DNA of 34,243 nucleotides, taken from Bacteroidales bacterium. GTDB taxonomy: Bacteria > Bacteroidota > Bacteroidia > Bacteroidales > UBA1556. A program made the translations under genes and the position numbers. Of this stretch, positions 1 through 8,129 are shown one piece after another. The notes under the pieces are model-generated. The model was not told the origin of the DNA. It ran no database searches and worked only from the letters and a program-made list of their open reading frames with translations. The DNA is taken from NCBI GenBank assembly GCA_029935325.1, contig JAOZKO010000001.1, positions 1-34,243 of the forward strand, in the 5' to 3' direction. Every line of letters starts with the position of its first letter. The stretch's first letter is position 1.

Positions 1-1327
1 CAGCCACTGCACTACCAATTACTCCAGATACGTTAGGAGCCATGGCATGCATAAGCAGGTGATTATTGGGGTCATATTTTAATCCTTCGGTTTGTACTAC
101 CCTAGCACTATCGGGTACTGCAGAAACTCCTGCTGCTCCCACAAGCGGATTGATTTTATTATCACCTTTTAAGAAAAGATTCATAACCTTAGCAAATAAA
201 ATGCCTCCTGCGGTGGCAACAATAAAGCTTGCTGCTCCGAGTCCAAAAATCATCAAGGAAGTATCCTTTAAAAACACGGTTGCCTGAGTTGATGCACCAA
301 CAGTTACTCCTAGTAATATTGTCACTATATCAATCATTGATGTGCGAGCAGTTTCTGCCAATCGCTTAGTAACACCACTCTCCTTTAGTAAATTGCCAAA
401 AAACAGCATTCCTAAGAGAGGAATAGAACTTGGTGAAATAAACGCTGTAAGTAGAAAACCGATAATAGGAAAAAGTATTTTCTCGAATCTAGGAACTACT
501 CTTGGTGGCTTCATTCGTATAATACGCTCCTTGCTATTAGTTAAAAGTCGCATAATAGGAGGCTGAATAACAGGAACTAAAGCCATATACGAATATGCAG
601 CGATGGCAATAGGGCCAATTAGGTTTTTTACTTGTACTCCATCATAAAAATTAATTCCATTGGCAAGTTTCGAGGATAGGAATATCGCTGTAGGACCATC
701 GGCACCACCAATAATTCCAATTGCTCCTGCTTCGGGAGGAAGAAAACCCATGGCAAGAGAACCCAAGAAAGTAATAAAGATACCGATTTGAGCCGCTGCT
801 CCTAGGAGCATTAGTTTAGGGTTAGAAATAAGAGAGGAGAAATCGGTCATGGCACCAATACCAAGGAAAATTAATGGAGGATAAATTCCTAATGTTACTC
901 CTTTGTATAAGTAATTCATTACACTGCCTTGCTCATAAATTCCTAATTGTAATCCAGCACCTTCAAGAAAAGGGATATTACCAATTAGAACTCCAAATCC
1001 TATGGGAATAAGCAGTAGAGGTTCGTAATCGTATTTTATGGCTAGAAAGATAAAAAACAATCCCACGAGAATCATAACTAGGTGTCCCCATGTTGCATTG
1101 GTAAAACCCGAATAATCAAAAAACTGATTAACACCATCGAAATTAATTCCATCTGCTTCGCTAGATTCAATAGAATTGGGTGTAGTTTCATGCGTATTAA
1201 TAGTAGTTTCAGTTTTGGAAAGTTTGCTATCCTTGCTTTGAATATCAGAAAGACCAAAACTTTGCGAAACAATAGCAATAATGGCTAGAGCCACAAATAT
1301 GGTCATTAATTTTCTCCAGTATTTCAT
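1..1327 (-). CDS. oadB: Sodium ion-translocating decarboxylase beta subunit (OadB/MmdB type), partial
   Basis: This is the integral membrane subunit of the biotin-dependent Na+-pumping decarboxylases. It uses the free energy of decarboxylation of carboxybiotin to export Na+. The reading frame starts at the ATG at 1325-1327 and runs 442 codons to the left edge, where it is cut. Visible hallmarks are the motif GGADGPTAIF in mid-protein and, at the very end, LLMHAMAPNVSGVIGSAVA, the family's conserved C-terminal signature. Probably only a few residues are missing. The N-terminus has a hydrophobic segment followed by a polar linker of about 50 residues before the core begins, longer than in the simplest homologues. 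It is the last gene visible in the operon and starts 18 bases after the biotin carrier gene. The family is certain; whether the substrate is methylmalonyl-CoA or oxaloacetate rests on the neighbours. Confidence 0.95.
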   Translation of the reverse strand, partial: MKYWRKLMTIFVALAIIAIVSQSFGLSDIQSKDSKLSKTETTINTHETTPNSIESSEADGINFDGVNQFFDYSGFTNATWGHLVMILVGLFFIFLAIKYDYEPLLLIPIGFGVLIGNIPFLEGAGLQLGIYEQGSVMNYLYKGVTLGIYPPLIFLGIGAMTDFSSLISNPKLMLLGAAAQIGIFITFLGSLAMGFLPPEAGAIGIIGGADGPTAIFLSSKLANGINFYDGVQVKNLIGPIAIAAYSYMALVPVIQPPIMRLLTNSKERIIRMKPPRVVPRFEKILFPIIGFLLTAFISPSSIPLLGMLFFGNLLKESGVTKRLAETARTSMIDIVTILLGVTVGASTQATVFLKDTSLMIFGLGAASFIVATAGGILFAKVMNLFLKGDNKINPLVGAAGVSAVPDSARVVQTEGLKYDPNNHLLMHAMAPNVSGVIGSAVA

Positions 1328-1345
1328 GTGTATATGGCTTTAAAA

Positions 1346-1765
1346 TTACAAACTTATTTCAATCAAAACAGTATCCTGCAATACAGCATCGCCAGTGTTT
1401 ACAAGGATTTTAGTGACCTTGCCACTTTTTTCGGAAAGAATTACATTTTCCATCTTCATAGCTTCATACATCAATAGGTTATCGCCTATATTTACCTGAT
1501 CACCAACATTAACCGATATATTCATAATATTACCAGGAAGAGGGCATTTTACTAGATAATTACTTGTTTGCTCTTTCTTTTGTATGGTTTTATGAGTTTG
1601 TACAGCAGCTCGTACTAAAGTTGGTGTTTTCTTTACCTGAATTTCATGCTCTAGTTCAACACTATATTGTGAGCCATTAATTTCGATATCAACAATATTT
1701 CTATTTTGATTTAAAACCTCCACATCGTATTTATGCCCACGTATTTTAAAACTGAATTTCTTCAT
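1346..1765 (-). CDS. Biotin carboxyl carrier protein of the decarboxylase complex
   Basis: A 139-residue biotinyl-domain protein. Residues about 70-139 form the biotinyl domain, with the canonical EAMKMEN motif. Lys104 is the expected biotinylation site. The N-terminal half (1-65) is a short beta-rich region with a KK-rich linker, as in MmdC-type carriers. Its role is to carry CO2 from the carboxyltransferase (2159-3715) to the membrane subunit OadB (1-1327). It lies between the OadG-like gene and oadB with short gaps (33 and 18 bases), so cotranscription is very likely. No biotin carboxylase gene is present in the visible part of the cluster, which favours a decarboxylase over an ATP-dependent carboxylase. 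It could also be shared with another biotin enzyme in the cell. Confidence 0.93.
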   Translation of the reverse strand: MKKFSFKIRGHKYDVEVLNQNRNIVDIEINGSQYSVELEHEIQVKKTPTLVRAAVQTHKTIQKKEQTSNYLVKCPLPGNIMNISVNVGDQVNIGDNLLMYEAMKMENVILSEKSGKVTKILVNTGDAVLQDTVLIEISL

Positions 1766-1798
1766 AATTCTATATCTTTTTGTGTTTAGATAAAAACA

Positions 1799-2146
1799 CT
1801 ATTTTCTATAATTATTCATACTATATATCTTGGAATTCCAAGGAGAATATCGCTTTGATATTTTCTTAATTGTAATTGTGCCGCTTTCCAAGTCGTGATG
1901 TTCGCTAAGGATATAATATATTGCAGTAGCTATAGCGGCACTTTCGTCTCCACTAAGATCTAATGTATTTGTCTCAGCACATTTCTTTCCTTCTTTTTTA
2001 AGCTGCTGTCGCGTATATGCATTTAGTAATTTTGGCACAAAAGAATAAACAGCAAATAGAAATGTCAATGCTGACAATACAATTAGGTAGCCTACTATGC
2101 TTACCATTATTCCATATTCCATATTCGACAATAAAAATATTTTCAT
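1799..2146 (-). CDS. OadG-family (gamma subunit) small membrane protein
   Basis: A 115-residue protein with one hydrophobic segment (about residues 12-35) followed by a charged, mostly cytoplasmic tail. This matches the architecture of gamma/delta subunits of Na+-pumping decarboxylases, which anchor the carboxyltransferase and biotin carrier to OadB. Assignment depends strongly on position: it lies between the carboxyltransferase (gap 12 bases) and the biotin carrier (gap 33 bases). The residues after the membrane segment include KKEGKKCAE and a predicted helix, GDESAAIATAIYYILSEH. The start is uncertain. Met9 (ATG at 2120-2122) would put the membrane helix right at the N-terminus, as in many OadG proteins, whereas the start given adds eight residues. 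Sequence divergence in this family is high, so the name is a family-level call. Confidence 0.8.
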   Translation of the reverse strand: MKIFLLSNMEYGIMVSIVGYLIVLSALTFLFAVYSFVPKLLNAYTRQQLKKEGKKCAETNTLDLSGDESAAIATAIYYILSEHHDLESGTITIKKISKRYSPWNSKIYSMNNYRK

Positions 2147-2158
2147 GATAATAAATAT

Positions 2159-3715
2159 TTATAAAGGTATATTTGAATGTTTTTTAGGAGGATTTGTATC
2201 CTTCTTGCCTGCCAAAGTTTTTAAAGCTCTAATAATTCTAAAACGAGTATTACGAGGTTCAATAACGTCATCAATATAGCCGTACTTAGCAGCTTCATAA
2301 GGATTTGCGAACTTGTCGTTATACTCTTTTTCTTTTTCAGCAATATATGCTTGTGCTTCCTCTGCGGTCATTTTACTAATACTTCTTGCTTCAAGCACTT
2401 CAACTGCTCCTTTGGATCCCATTACGGCAATTTCAGCAGTTGGCCATGCATAGTTTATATCACCACGCAATTGCTTTGAACTCATAACATCGTGAGCACC
2501 ACCATAGGATTTACGTAGAGTGATTGTAACTTTTGGCACTGTTGCCTCTCCATATGCAAACATTAATTTTGCTCCATGAGTAATTATTCCACCATGCTCT
2601 TGCTTGCTGCCAGGCAAAAATCCGGGAACATCAACTAATGTAACAATAGGAACATTAAATGCATCGCAGAATCGAACAAACCTTGCCGCTTTTCTAGAAG
2701 CATCAATATCTAATACTCCTGCTAAATAGTTTGGTTGGTTTGCAACAATTCCCACTGGCATTCCATGAAATTTGGCAAAACCAGTAACAATATTCTTGGC
2801 ATAATGGCGCTGAAACTCAAAGAATTCCTGCTTATCAACGATAGTATAAATAATGTTCTTGATATCATAAGCCTCAGCTTTGTTCTCAGGAATAACATCA
2901 TTTAGTACATCATCAATTCTATCGATAGGGTCAGTACAAACTGTTTGTATAGGGTCTTCTAAATTATTCTGTGGTAGAAATTCTAATGTTTTTCTTATTA
3001 GCATTAAACCTTCATCTTCGTCATCAGCCCTAAAATGTGCAACACCAGATTTACTAGCATGAACATTGGCTCCACCAAGCTCTTCGGTTTCAATAATCTC
3101 ACCTGTTACAGTTTTTACAACCTTAGGACCAGTTACAAACATATAGCTAGTTTTATCGCTCATAATTACCACATCAGTAAGGGCTGGGGAATAAACTGCC
3201 CCTCCAGCACAAGGTCCAAAAATAGCTGAGATTTGAGGAACGACTCCTGAGGCCATGATATTCCTTTGGAAAATCTCGGCATAACCTGCCAAGCTATTTA
3301 CTCCTTCCTGAATTCTTGCCCCTCCGCTATCGTTGATGCCAATAATTGGAGCGCCAACCTTCATCGCCATATCCATTACTTTGCATATTTTCTGAGCAAA
3401 GGTCTCACTTAATGATCCACCAAAAACAGTAAAATCTTGTGAGTAGATAAAAACAATCCTTCCGTCAATTGTTCCATGACCAGTAATAACACCATCTCCA
3501 GCATAATGTGTTTTATCGATACCAAAATTAGTGCTACGATGTTCCACAAACATATCAAATTCCTCGAAACTACCTTCGTCAAGCAGCATATCAATACGTT
3601 CTCTTGCAGTGTATTTCCCTTTTTTATGTTGTGATTCAATGCGCTTTTCGCCACCACCTAGTTGAGCCTCTTTACGACGGTCAATAAGATTATTAACTTT
3701 TTCTTGATTTTTCAT
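2159..3715 (-). CDS. mmdA: Methylmalonyl-CoA decarboxylase / acyl-CoA carboxylase carboxyltransferase subunit
   Basis: A 518-residue carboxyltransferase of the crotonase-like acyl-CoA carboxylase family, full length for MmdA/PccB. It moves the carboxyl group between methylmalonyl-CoA (or propionyl-CoA) and biotin on the carrier protein. Visible features include the start KRIESQHKKGKYTARERI, the acyl-CoA-binding glycine-rich stretch GINDSGGARIQEGVNSL, the motif GPCAGGAVYSPALTDVVIM, and in the second half the biotin-side segments VDVPGFLPGSKQEHGGIITHGAKLM-like (split here for brevity) and SYGGAHDVMSSK. The gene follows mce and precedes the gamma, biotin carrier and beta genes. Together with the epimerase this makes methylmalonyl-CoA the most likely substrate. 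Direction (decarboxylation driving Na+ export, or carboxylation) cannot be read from the sequence, but the OadB partner favours decarboxylation. Confidence 0.95.
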   Translation of the reverse strand: MKNQEKVNNLIDRRKEAQLGGGEKRIESQHKKGKYTARERIDMLLDEGSFEEFDMFVEHRSTNFGIDKTHYAGDGVITGHGTIDGRIVFIYSQDFTVFGGSLSETFAQKICKVMDMAMKVGAPIIGINDSGGARIQEGVNSLAGYAEIFQRNIMASGVVPQISAIFGPCAGGAVYSPALTDVVIMSDKTSYMFVTGPKVVKTVTGEIIETEELGGANVHASKSGVAHFRADDEDEGLMLIRKTLEFLPQNNLEDPIQTVCTDPIDRIDDVLNDVIPENKAEAYDIKNIIYTIVDKQEFFEFQRHYAKNIVTGFAKFHGMPVGIVANQPNYLAGVLDIDASRKAARFVRFCDAFNVPIVTLVDVPGFLPGSKQEHGGIITHGAKLMFAYGEATVPKVTITLRKSYGGAHDVMSSKQLRGDINYAWPTAEIAVMGSKGAVEVLEARSISKMTAEEAQAYIAEKEKEYNDKFANPYEAAKYGYIDDVIEPRNTRFRIIRALKTLAGKKDTNPPKKHSNIPL

Positions 3716-3781
3716 ATAATTCGTTATTTCAATAACAATTGTATTGTAAAAAAAAGAGAATTTGAAATCCCCTTCAATATT

Positions 3782-4183
3782 TTATTTGCTACAAATTTCT
3801 GTTAAAACACCTCCAGTAGATTTAGGGTGAAGGAAACCTATTTTAAGGCCTTCAGCGCCTTGTCTGCTTTGCTTATCAATTAGTCGAATGCCTTTAGCTT
3901 CAATATCTTTCAGTGCATTATCGGCATTATCAACAGCAAAAGCAATATGGTGCATTCCTGGTCCTTTTTTTTCTACAAATTTTCCAATAGGGCCATCGCT
4001 ATCAGTAGATTCTAATAATTCAATTTTAGTATCTCCAACTTGAAAAAAAGCTGTTTTTACTTTCTGATCTTTTACCTCCTCTATAGCATAGCACTCGAGC
4101 CCTAATACGTTTTCGTAATAGGCAATACTTTCCTCAAGATTACTAACGGCTATGCCGATATGTTCAATATGTGTTGGTTTCAT
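3782..4183 (-). CDS. mce: Methylmalonyl-CoA epimerase
   Basis: A glyoxalase/VOC-fold enzyme that interconverts (R)- and (S)-methylmalonyl-CoA, linking B12-dependent mutase to the decarboxylase encoded downstream. Starting at the ATG at 4181-4183 it is 133 residues, the usual length. His8 (IEHIGIAV), His79 (GPGMHHIAF) and Glu129 (GGVLTEIC) match the metal-binding positions expected in the family. The frame is open for 12 more codons upstream, but that extension has no family counterpart and would overlap the promoter's transcription start region. First gene of the operon; its promoter is at 4217-4247. The gap to the carboxyltransferase is 66 bases. Confidence 0.95.
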   Translation of the reverse strand: MKPTHIEHIGIAVSNLEESIAYYENVLGLECYAIEEVKDQKVKTAFFQVGDTKIELLESTDSDGPIGKFVEKKGPGMHHIAFAVDNADNALKDIEAKGIRLIDKQSRQGAEGLKIGFLHPKSTGGVLTEICSK

Positions 4184-4216
4184 AAGTTTAGAATTTTGGC
4201 TGACTTTATTGAGCCA

Positions 4217-4247
4217 CAAAAGTAATTAGCTTTTCTTGTTTTGCCAA
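4217..4247 (-). promoter_or_regulatory. Predicted Bacteroidota-type promoter of the mce-oadB operon
   Basis: On the minus strand a -7 element TACTTTTG (4217-4224) matches TAnnTTTG exactly. TTGG at 4244-4247 lies 19 bases upstream, the spacing expected for the -33 element. Transcription would begin near 4211, giving a leader of about 27 bases before the mce ATG at 4183. Confidence 0.6.
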
Positions 4248-4352
4248 TAAATTTGCATATCAATTTATAGTAATGCGCATGATACTTGTCAATTATTTTA
4301 TAAGAACATAAATATTTAATTATTTTATCATAAAACATAGCAATAAATGAAA

Positions 4353-4360
4353 TAATTTTG
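4353..4360 (+). promoter_or_regulatory. Predicted -7 element upstream of porW
   Basis: TAATTTTG matches the Bacteroidota -7 consensus TAnnTTTG. No convincing -33 element is seen 18-21 bases upstream. The element covers the furthest-upstream possible TTG start (4358), which argues that translation begins later, at 4409. The region 4184-4408 thus holds two divergent promoters. Confidence 0.45.
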
Positions 4361-4408
4361 TCTTTTATCTGTTTATTGATAACAATAACTTTAGAATTCG
4401 TTAAACTG

Positions 4409-7069
4409 TTGAAAATACGCAACATACATATATTAGTGTTTTTGGGAATCATGATGATTTTCCTTGGTAATTCCTGTTCTACAAAAAAGAACAAATGGAA
4501 TCGTAGGGTTTATCATAATCTTACTGGTCATTATAATGCTTATTTTAATGGAAGTGAGTCGCTTAAGGCAGCAGTGAAAAATATCGCCCTTGACCATCAT
4601 GATGACTATACTGAAATACTGCAAGTTTTTCCGTTGGGAACATCAGAAAGTGTAATGACAGAAACCACTGGATTGGATCGTACGATCATGAAAGCTTCCA
4701 TAGTGGTACATAAACATAGTATGTATTTTGGCAAGAAAGAGCATGTACAATGGGTATATTATAGCTACCTAATGATGGGTAAGGCTAGGTTTTATAAACA
4801 TGAATATGGTACAGCAAAGCAGATTTTTAAATATGTTGTAAATAAATATCCGAAGGAAAATGTAAAGCAAGATGCACAAATGTGGATTGCTTTAATTGAA
4901 AGTATTCAAGGAAATTACGAGAATGCAATTTCGCAGCTAGATGCAATAAATAGGAAAGTAAGTAGCGGCGCAGTTAGCAAGGAATCCTTCAGAATGATTC
5001 CTTTGGTATATGCTGATGTTTATTTGCGCCAAGGAAATTATGAGGCTGCAATTCCATACCTTAAGAAGGGTATTGATAGAGCTAAGAAAAAGAAAGAGAA
5101 AGCTCGATTACTTTTTATTTTAGGTCAATTAGAGCAAGATCAGGCCAAGTTTAAGCCAGCCATACAGCATTACCTAATGGTTTTGAAGAAGAATCCAACA
5201 TATGAAATGGATTTTAATGCCAGAATGAATATGGCAAAATGTTATGATGGTGGCGACTCAAGAGTAGTTATTAAGCAGCTTAATAAAATGCTTAAGGATA
5301 TTAAAAATGAAGAATATCAAGATCAGATATATTATGTGCTAGCTGAAATAGCATTGAAAGAGAAGAAAGAACCTTTAGCAATAGAATATCTTGAGAAGTC
5401 GGTATTATTAAGCGTAAGTAATAATAAACAAAAAGCTTTTAGTGCATTAAAATTGGCTGAAATATATTTCGATAATGAGAAATATACTAGCGCACAGTCT
5501 TATTACGATAGCACAATGCTATTCTTGCCTAAAGACTATCCTGATTATGATAAACTGGATTATAGAAAGAAAGTTCTCACTGACTTGGTAAGTAATCTTA
5601 TTATAATTCAAACAGAGGATAGCTTACAAGCATTAGCAAATATGTCCGAAAGCAAAAGAAATAAGCTTATTGATGGGTTTATTGCAGCGGAGATTGAAGC
5701 AGAGCGAAAGCGTGCTGAAGAGGAGCAGGACCGACTAGCAACTTTGCAGTTTATGCAAGAAAATAGGATGAATAATCCTAAGGAGATGCAATCAGTAACT
5801 CAGAAAGGAAAAGCTTCTTGGTATTTTTATAATCCCAGTTCTGTGAGCTCTGGCTTTTCGGAGTTCTCTGCTAAGTGGGGAAGTAGGAAGTTAGTTGATA
5901 ATTGGCGTTTGAGTGATAAAACAGTTATTTCCTTCGATGACGAAAGTGAAGGCGATGAGGCAGATACAACAGAGGCAGGGTTGAAATCAAAAGTAACTAG
6001 CAATAAAAAAAGCCGAGATTATTATTTAAAAGATATTCCATTAACGCAAGAGGCAATGGATACTTCCAATGTTTATATTGAGGATGCTTTGTTTGCTGTA
6101 GGAGTAATATATAAAGAGAAACTTTTGAATAACCCAAAAGCAACAGAAAGCTTTGATGAGCTTTTGCGCAGATTTCCTACTGGCGAATACACAGATCAGG
6201 CTTATTATAATCTATATCGTATATATATGGTTGAAGGGAATAAATCTGATGCGCGTTTCTATAAGAAAAAGCTAATAAAGGAATATCCAGAGAGTGATTA
6301 TGCGAAATTATTGCAGGATCCGGATTACTTTAAGAAACTTCAGAAAGAAGCTAATAAGGTAAAAGTATTATACAAAGAAACATATCAATTGTACTTAGCA
6401 AAGCAGTATTCAAAAGTACAGCAGAACTACTCTTTGGCTTTGAAAGATTATCCTGATAACAAAAGAGAACTATCAAAATTTGAAATGCTAAATGCTCTTT
6501 GCGTAGGAAGCACAAGAGATACTACAGCTTTTATTGCAGCTCTACAAAAAGTAGTAGATGATTATCCTGATAGTGATGTGAAACCCAAGGCGGTAGAAAT
6601 GATTGCACTTTTACAAACCAAGAGTAATATTACCAAAGGAAAAGGGAAAGAAGGTGGCGAAACGGGTGAAGTAGAGGAAGAAAAAGAAACTTCTATTTTT
6701 GTTTATAATGAAGAAGAGACCCATATGTTTCTTGTGCTAGCAGATAAACGAAATGTGAAAATCAGTGAACTTAAAAATAGAATCTCGGATCATAATTCTA
6801 CATATTTTGGCACTGAAAATCTTACAGTCTCAGCTATTCCTATTAATGCAAATATATTGCTAATAGGTGTGAGTAATTTTAAGAATGAGGCCGTTGCAAT
6901 GAACTATTTTAAAACAGCAAGACGTAATAGTTTACTTTATGTAATGCTAAAGAAAAATGGTGGCAACTATTTTATCATATCAGAAGGAAATTATTCCAGA
7001 CTATATAAGTCTAAAGACCTAGAAGGTTATAGGCAGTTCTATAGTCGGTATTATCCGGAGGGGAAGTAG
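4409..7069 (+). CDS. porW: T9SS/gliding lipoprotein of the SprE/PorW family (TPR protein)
   Basis: An 886-residue predicted outer-membrane lipoprotein. SprE of Flavobacterium and PorW of Porphyromonas are needed for type IX protein secretion and, in gliders, for motility. From a TTG start at 4409 the N-terminus is a basic-hydrophobic signal ending in LGNSC, with Cys23 the probable lipidation site. It is followed by STKKNKWNRRVYHNLTGHYNAY, a pattern I recognise as typical of this family (written here as a motif, Cys-Ser-Thr-Lys-Lys then a YHN...YN/YF block). Tetratricopeptide-like repeats fill about residues 95-400 and again 580-720. Between them is a Glu/Arg-rich helical stretch (about 425-455) and an acidic patch (DDESEGDEADTTE). 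The C-terminal 120 residues, ending LEGYRQFYSRYYPEGK, form the conserved terminal domain. Length matches the family (about 850-900). The start is not certain because no ATG is available before the signal peptide. Confidence 0.88.
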   Translation: MKIRNIHILVFLGIMMIFLGNSCSTKKNKWNRRVYHNLTGHYNAYFNGSESLKAAVKNIALDHHDDYTEILQVFPLGTSESVMTETTGLDRTIMKASIVVHKHSMYFGKKEHVQWVYYSYLMMGKARFYKHEYGTAKQIFKYVVNKYPKENVKQDAQMWIALIESIQGNYENAISQLDAINRKVSSGAVSKESFRMIPLVYADVYLRQGNYEAAIPYLKKGIDRAKKKKEKARLLFILGQLEQDQAKFKPAIQHYLMVLKKNPTYEMDFNARMNMAKCYDGGDSRVVIKQLNKMLKDIKNEEYQDQIYYVLAEIALKEKKEPLAIEYLEKSVLLSVSNNKQKAFSALKLAEIYFDNEKYTSAQSYYDSTMLFLPKDYPDYDKLDYRKKVLTDLVSNLIIIQTEDSLQALANMSESKRNKLIDGFIAAEIEAERKRAEEEQDRLATLQFMQENRMNNPKEMQSVTQKGKASWYFYNPSSVSSGFSEFSAKWGSRKLVDNWRLSDKTVISFDDESEGDEADTTEAGLKSKVTSNKKSRDYYLKDIPLTQEAMDTSNVYIEDALFAVGVIYKEKLLNNPKATESFDELLRRFPTGEYTDQAYYNLYRIYMVEGNKSDARFYKKKLIKEYPESDYAKLLQDPDYFKKLQKEANKVKVLYKETYQLYLAKQYSKVQQNYSLALKDYPDNKRELSKFEMLNALCVGSTRDTTAFIAALQKVVDDYPDSDVKPKAVEMIALLQTKSNITKGKGKEGGETGEVEEEKETSIFVYNEEETHMFLVLADKRNVKISELKNRISDHNSTYFGTENLTVSAIPINANILLIGVSNFKNEAVAMNYFKTARRNSLLYVMLKKNGGNYFIISEGNYSRLYKSKDLEGYRQFYSRYYPEGK

Positions 7070-7103
7070 AAGGAGAAAAGGGGAAAGGGAGAAAAGGAGA
7101 AGA
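7056..7103 (+). repeat. Polypurine tract at the end of porW
   Basis: From 7056 to 7103 the plus strand is almost entirely A and G; apart from the T of the porW stop codon TAG (7067-7069) and one near the end, no pyrimidine is seen. It is built from irregular units of the type GGAGAAAAGGGGAAAG. It could be a slippage-prone simple repeat. No rho-independent terminator is evident here. Confidence 0.6.
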
Positions 7104-7140
7104 TGTGAATGGGGCGAATGAGCGAAAGCAAAGAGCGAAG

Positions 7141-7203
7141 CGACTTAGCGTACTTTGTATCCTATTTATTTTGCGATCTTTGCGTGAAATAAAACAAAAG
7201 GCT
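7141..7203 (+). repeat. Dispersed intergenic repeat, copy A
   Basis: The stretch contains TTAGCGTACTTTG followed by TTGCGATCTTTGCGTGAAAT and AAAACAAAA. A second copy of the core, TCTTTGCG(T/A)GAAA(T/C)AAAA, is at 29981-30012. It sits in the 219-base gap between porW and the next gene. I recall similar 'ctttgcgtctttgcgtgaaa' motifs between genes in other Bacteroidota genomes, often mistaken for short proteins, but I cannot verify that here. Confidence 0.5.
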
Positions 7204-7288
7204 AAAGAAAAGCAACAAAACGTAGTTTGCATTTTTTTATCTTTCAATTTAATTTATTATTATTGCAAAACTATAAAACCAAAATATT

Positions 7289-8020
7289 GTGAACGATAGC
7301 ATAGTTATAATTCCGACCTTTAATGAAAAGGAAAACATTGAGGCAATAATCCGCAAGGTTTTTTCATTGAAAAAAGATTTTGATATCCTTGTGGTGGAGG
7401 ATAATTCCCCAGATGGTACAGCATCGATAATAAAAGGAATAATTCCAGAGTTTCCTGATAGACTACATATTGAGGAACGAAAGGGAAAGCTAGGCTTAGG
7501 CACAGCATATATTCATGGCTTTAAGTGGGCTCTGGAAAATGGCTATGATTATATCTTTGAAATGGATGCTGATTTCTCGCATAATCCTGAGGATCTTGAA
7601 AAGCTTTATGACGCAACTGCAGTTCAAGGAAATGATGTGGCAATTGGCTCACGTTATATTACTGGTGTAAATGTGGTTAATTGGCCAATGGGGCGTGTTC
7701 TTATGTCGTATTATGCCTCTGCCTATGTTCGTATTATAACCGGTATGAGCATTAGAGATACCACTGCTGGCTTTATGTGCTACCGCGCTGATGTTCTGAG
7801 AAATATAGGGCTTGAGAAAATTAAGTTTATTGGATATGCTTTTCAAATTGAAATGAAATATACCTCCGTTAAAATGGGTTATAAGGTTGTTGAAGTGCCA
7901 ATTATATTCACCGACCGTACCCTTGGAACAAGCAAAATGAGCGGTTCTATTTTTAAAGAAGCTATATTTGGTGTTATGAAATTGAGATTTAAGAAAATTC
8001 CTAAAAGACCAACTAACTAA
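7289..8020 (+). CDS. Polyprenol monophosphomannose synthase-like glycosyltransferase (GT2)
   Basis: A 243-residue soluble glycosyltransferase of family 2, DPM1 type, expected to transfer a mannose-like sugar from a nucleotide sugar to a polyprenyl phosphate at the cytoplasmic membrane face. The GTG start at 7289 gives an N-terminus that reads straight into the first strand: SIVIIPTFNEKENIEAII. Other family signatures are VVEDNSPDGTA, the metal-binding EMDADFSHNP with its DxD, and DTTAGFMCYR. It ends without transmembrane helices, like the shorter single-domain members. It stands alone: porW ends 219 bases upstream and the next gene begins 109 bases downstream. The sugar donor is inferred from the family only. 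Confidence 0.9.
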   Translation: MNDSIVIIPTFNEKENIEAIIRKVFSLKKDFDILVVEDNSPDGTASIIKGIIPEFPDRLHIEERKGKLGLGTAYIHGFKWALENGYDYIFEMDADFSHNPEDLEKLYDATAVQGNDVAIGSRYITGVNVVNWPMGRVLMSYYASAYVRIITGMSIRDTTAGFMCYRADVLRNIGLEKIKFIGYAFQIEMKYTSVKMGYKVVEVPIIFTDRTLGTSKMSGSIFKEAIFGVMKLRFKKIPKRPTN

Positions 8021-8129
8021 TACTTGCCAGAAAACGCCAATTTCTGACTAAGCACTTTAAAACAGTAAGTTTTATTGCTGACACTAAAAAGTATTCGATT
8101 ATCTCATATACTATTAATATTCAATACAA

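Noticed and set aside
4358..4408. Upstream TTG start for porW
   Set aside because: It overlaps the predicted -7 element and would place 17 non-basic residues before a good lipoprotein signal peptide.
7056..7103. G-quadruplex
   Set aside because: The G-runs are mostly two to four bases and irregularly spaced; four runs of three or more with short loops are not clearly present.
7105..7299. 64-codon plus-strand reading frame between porW and the glycosyltransferase
   Set aside because: It runs across the polypurine tract's end and the dispersed repeat, has low-complexity basic composition (REIKQKAKEKQQ), and overlaps the start of the real downstream gene.
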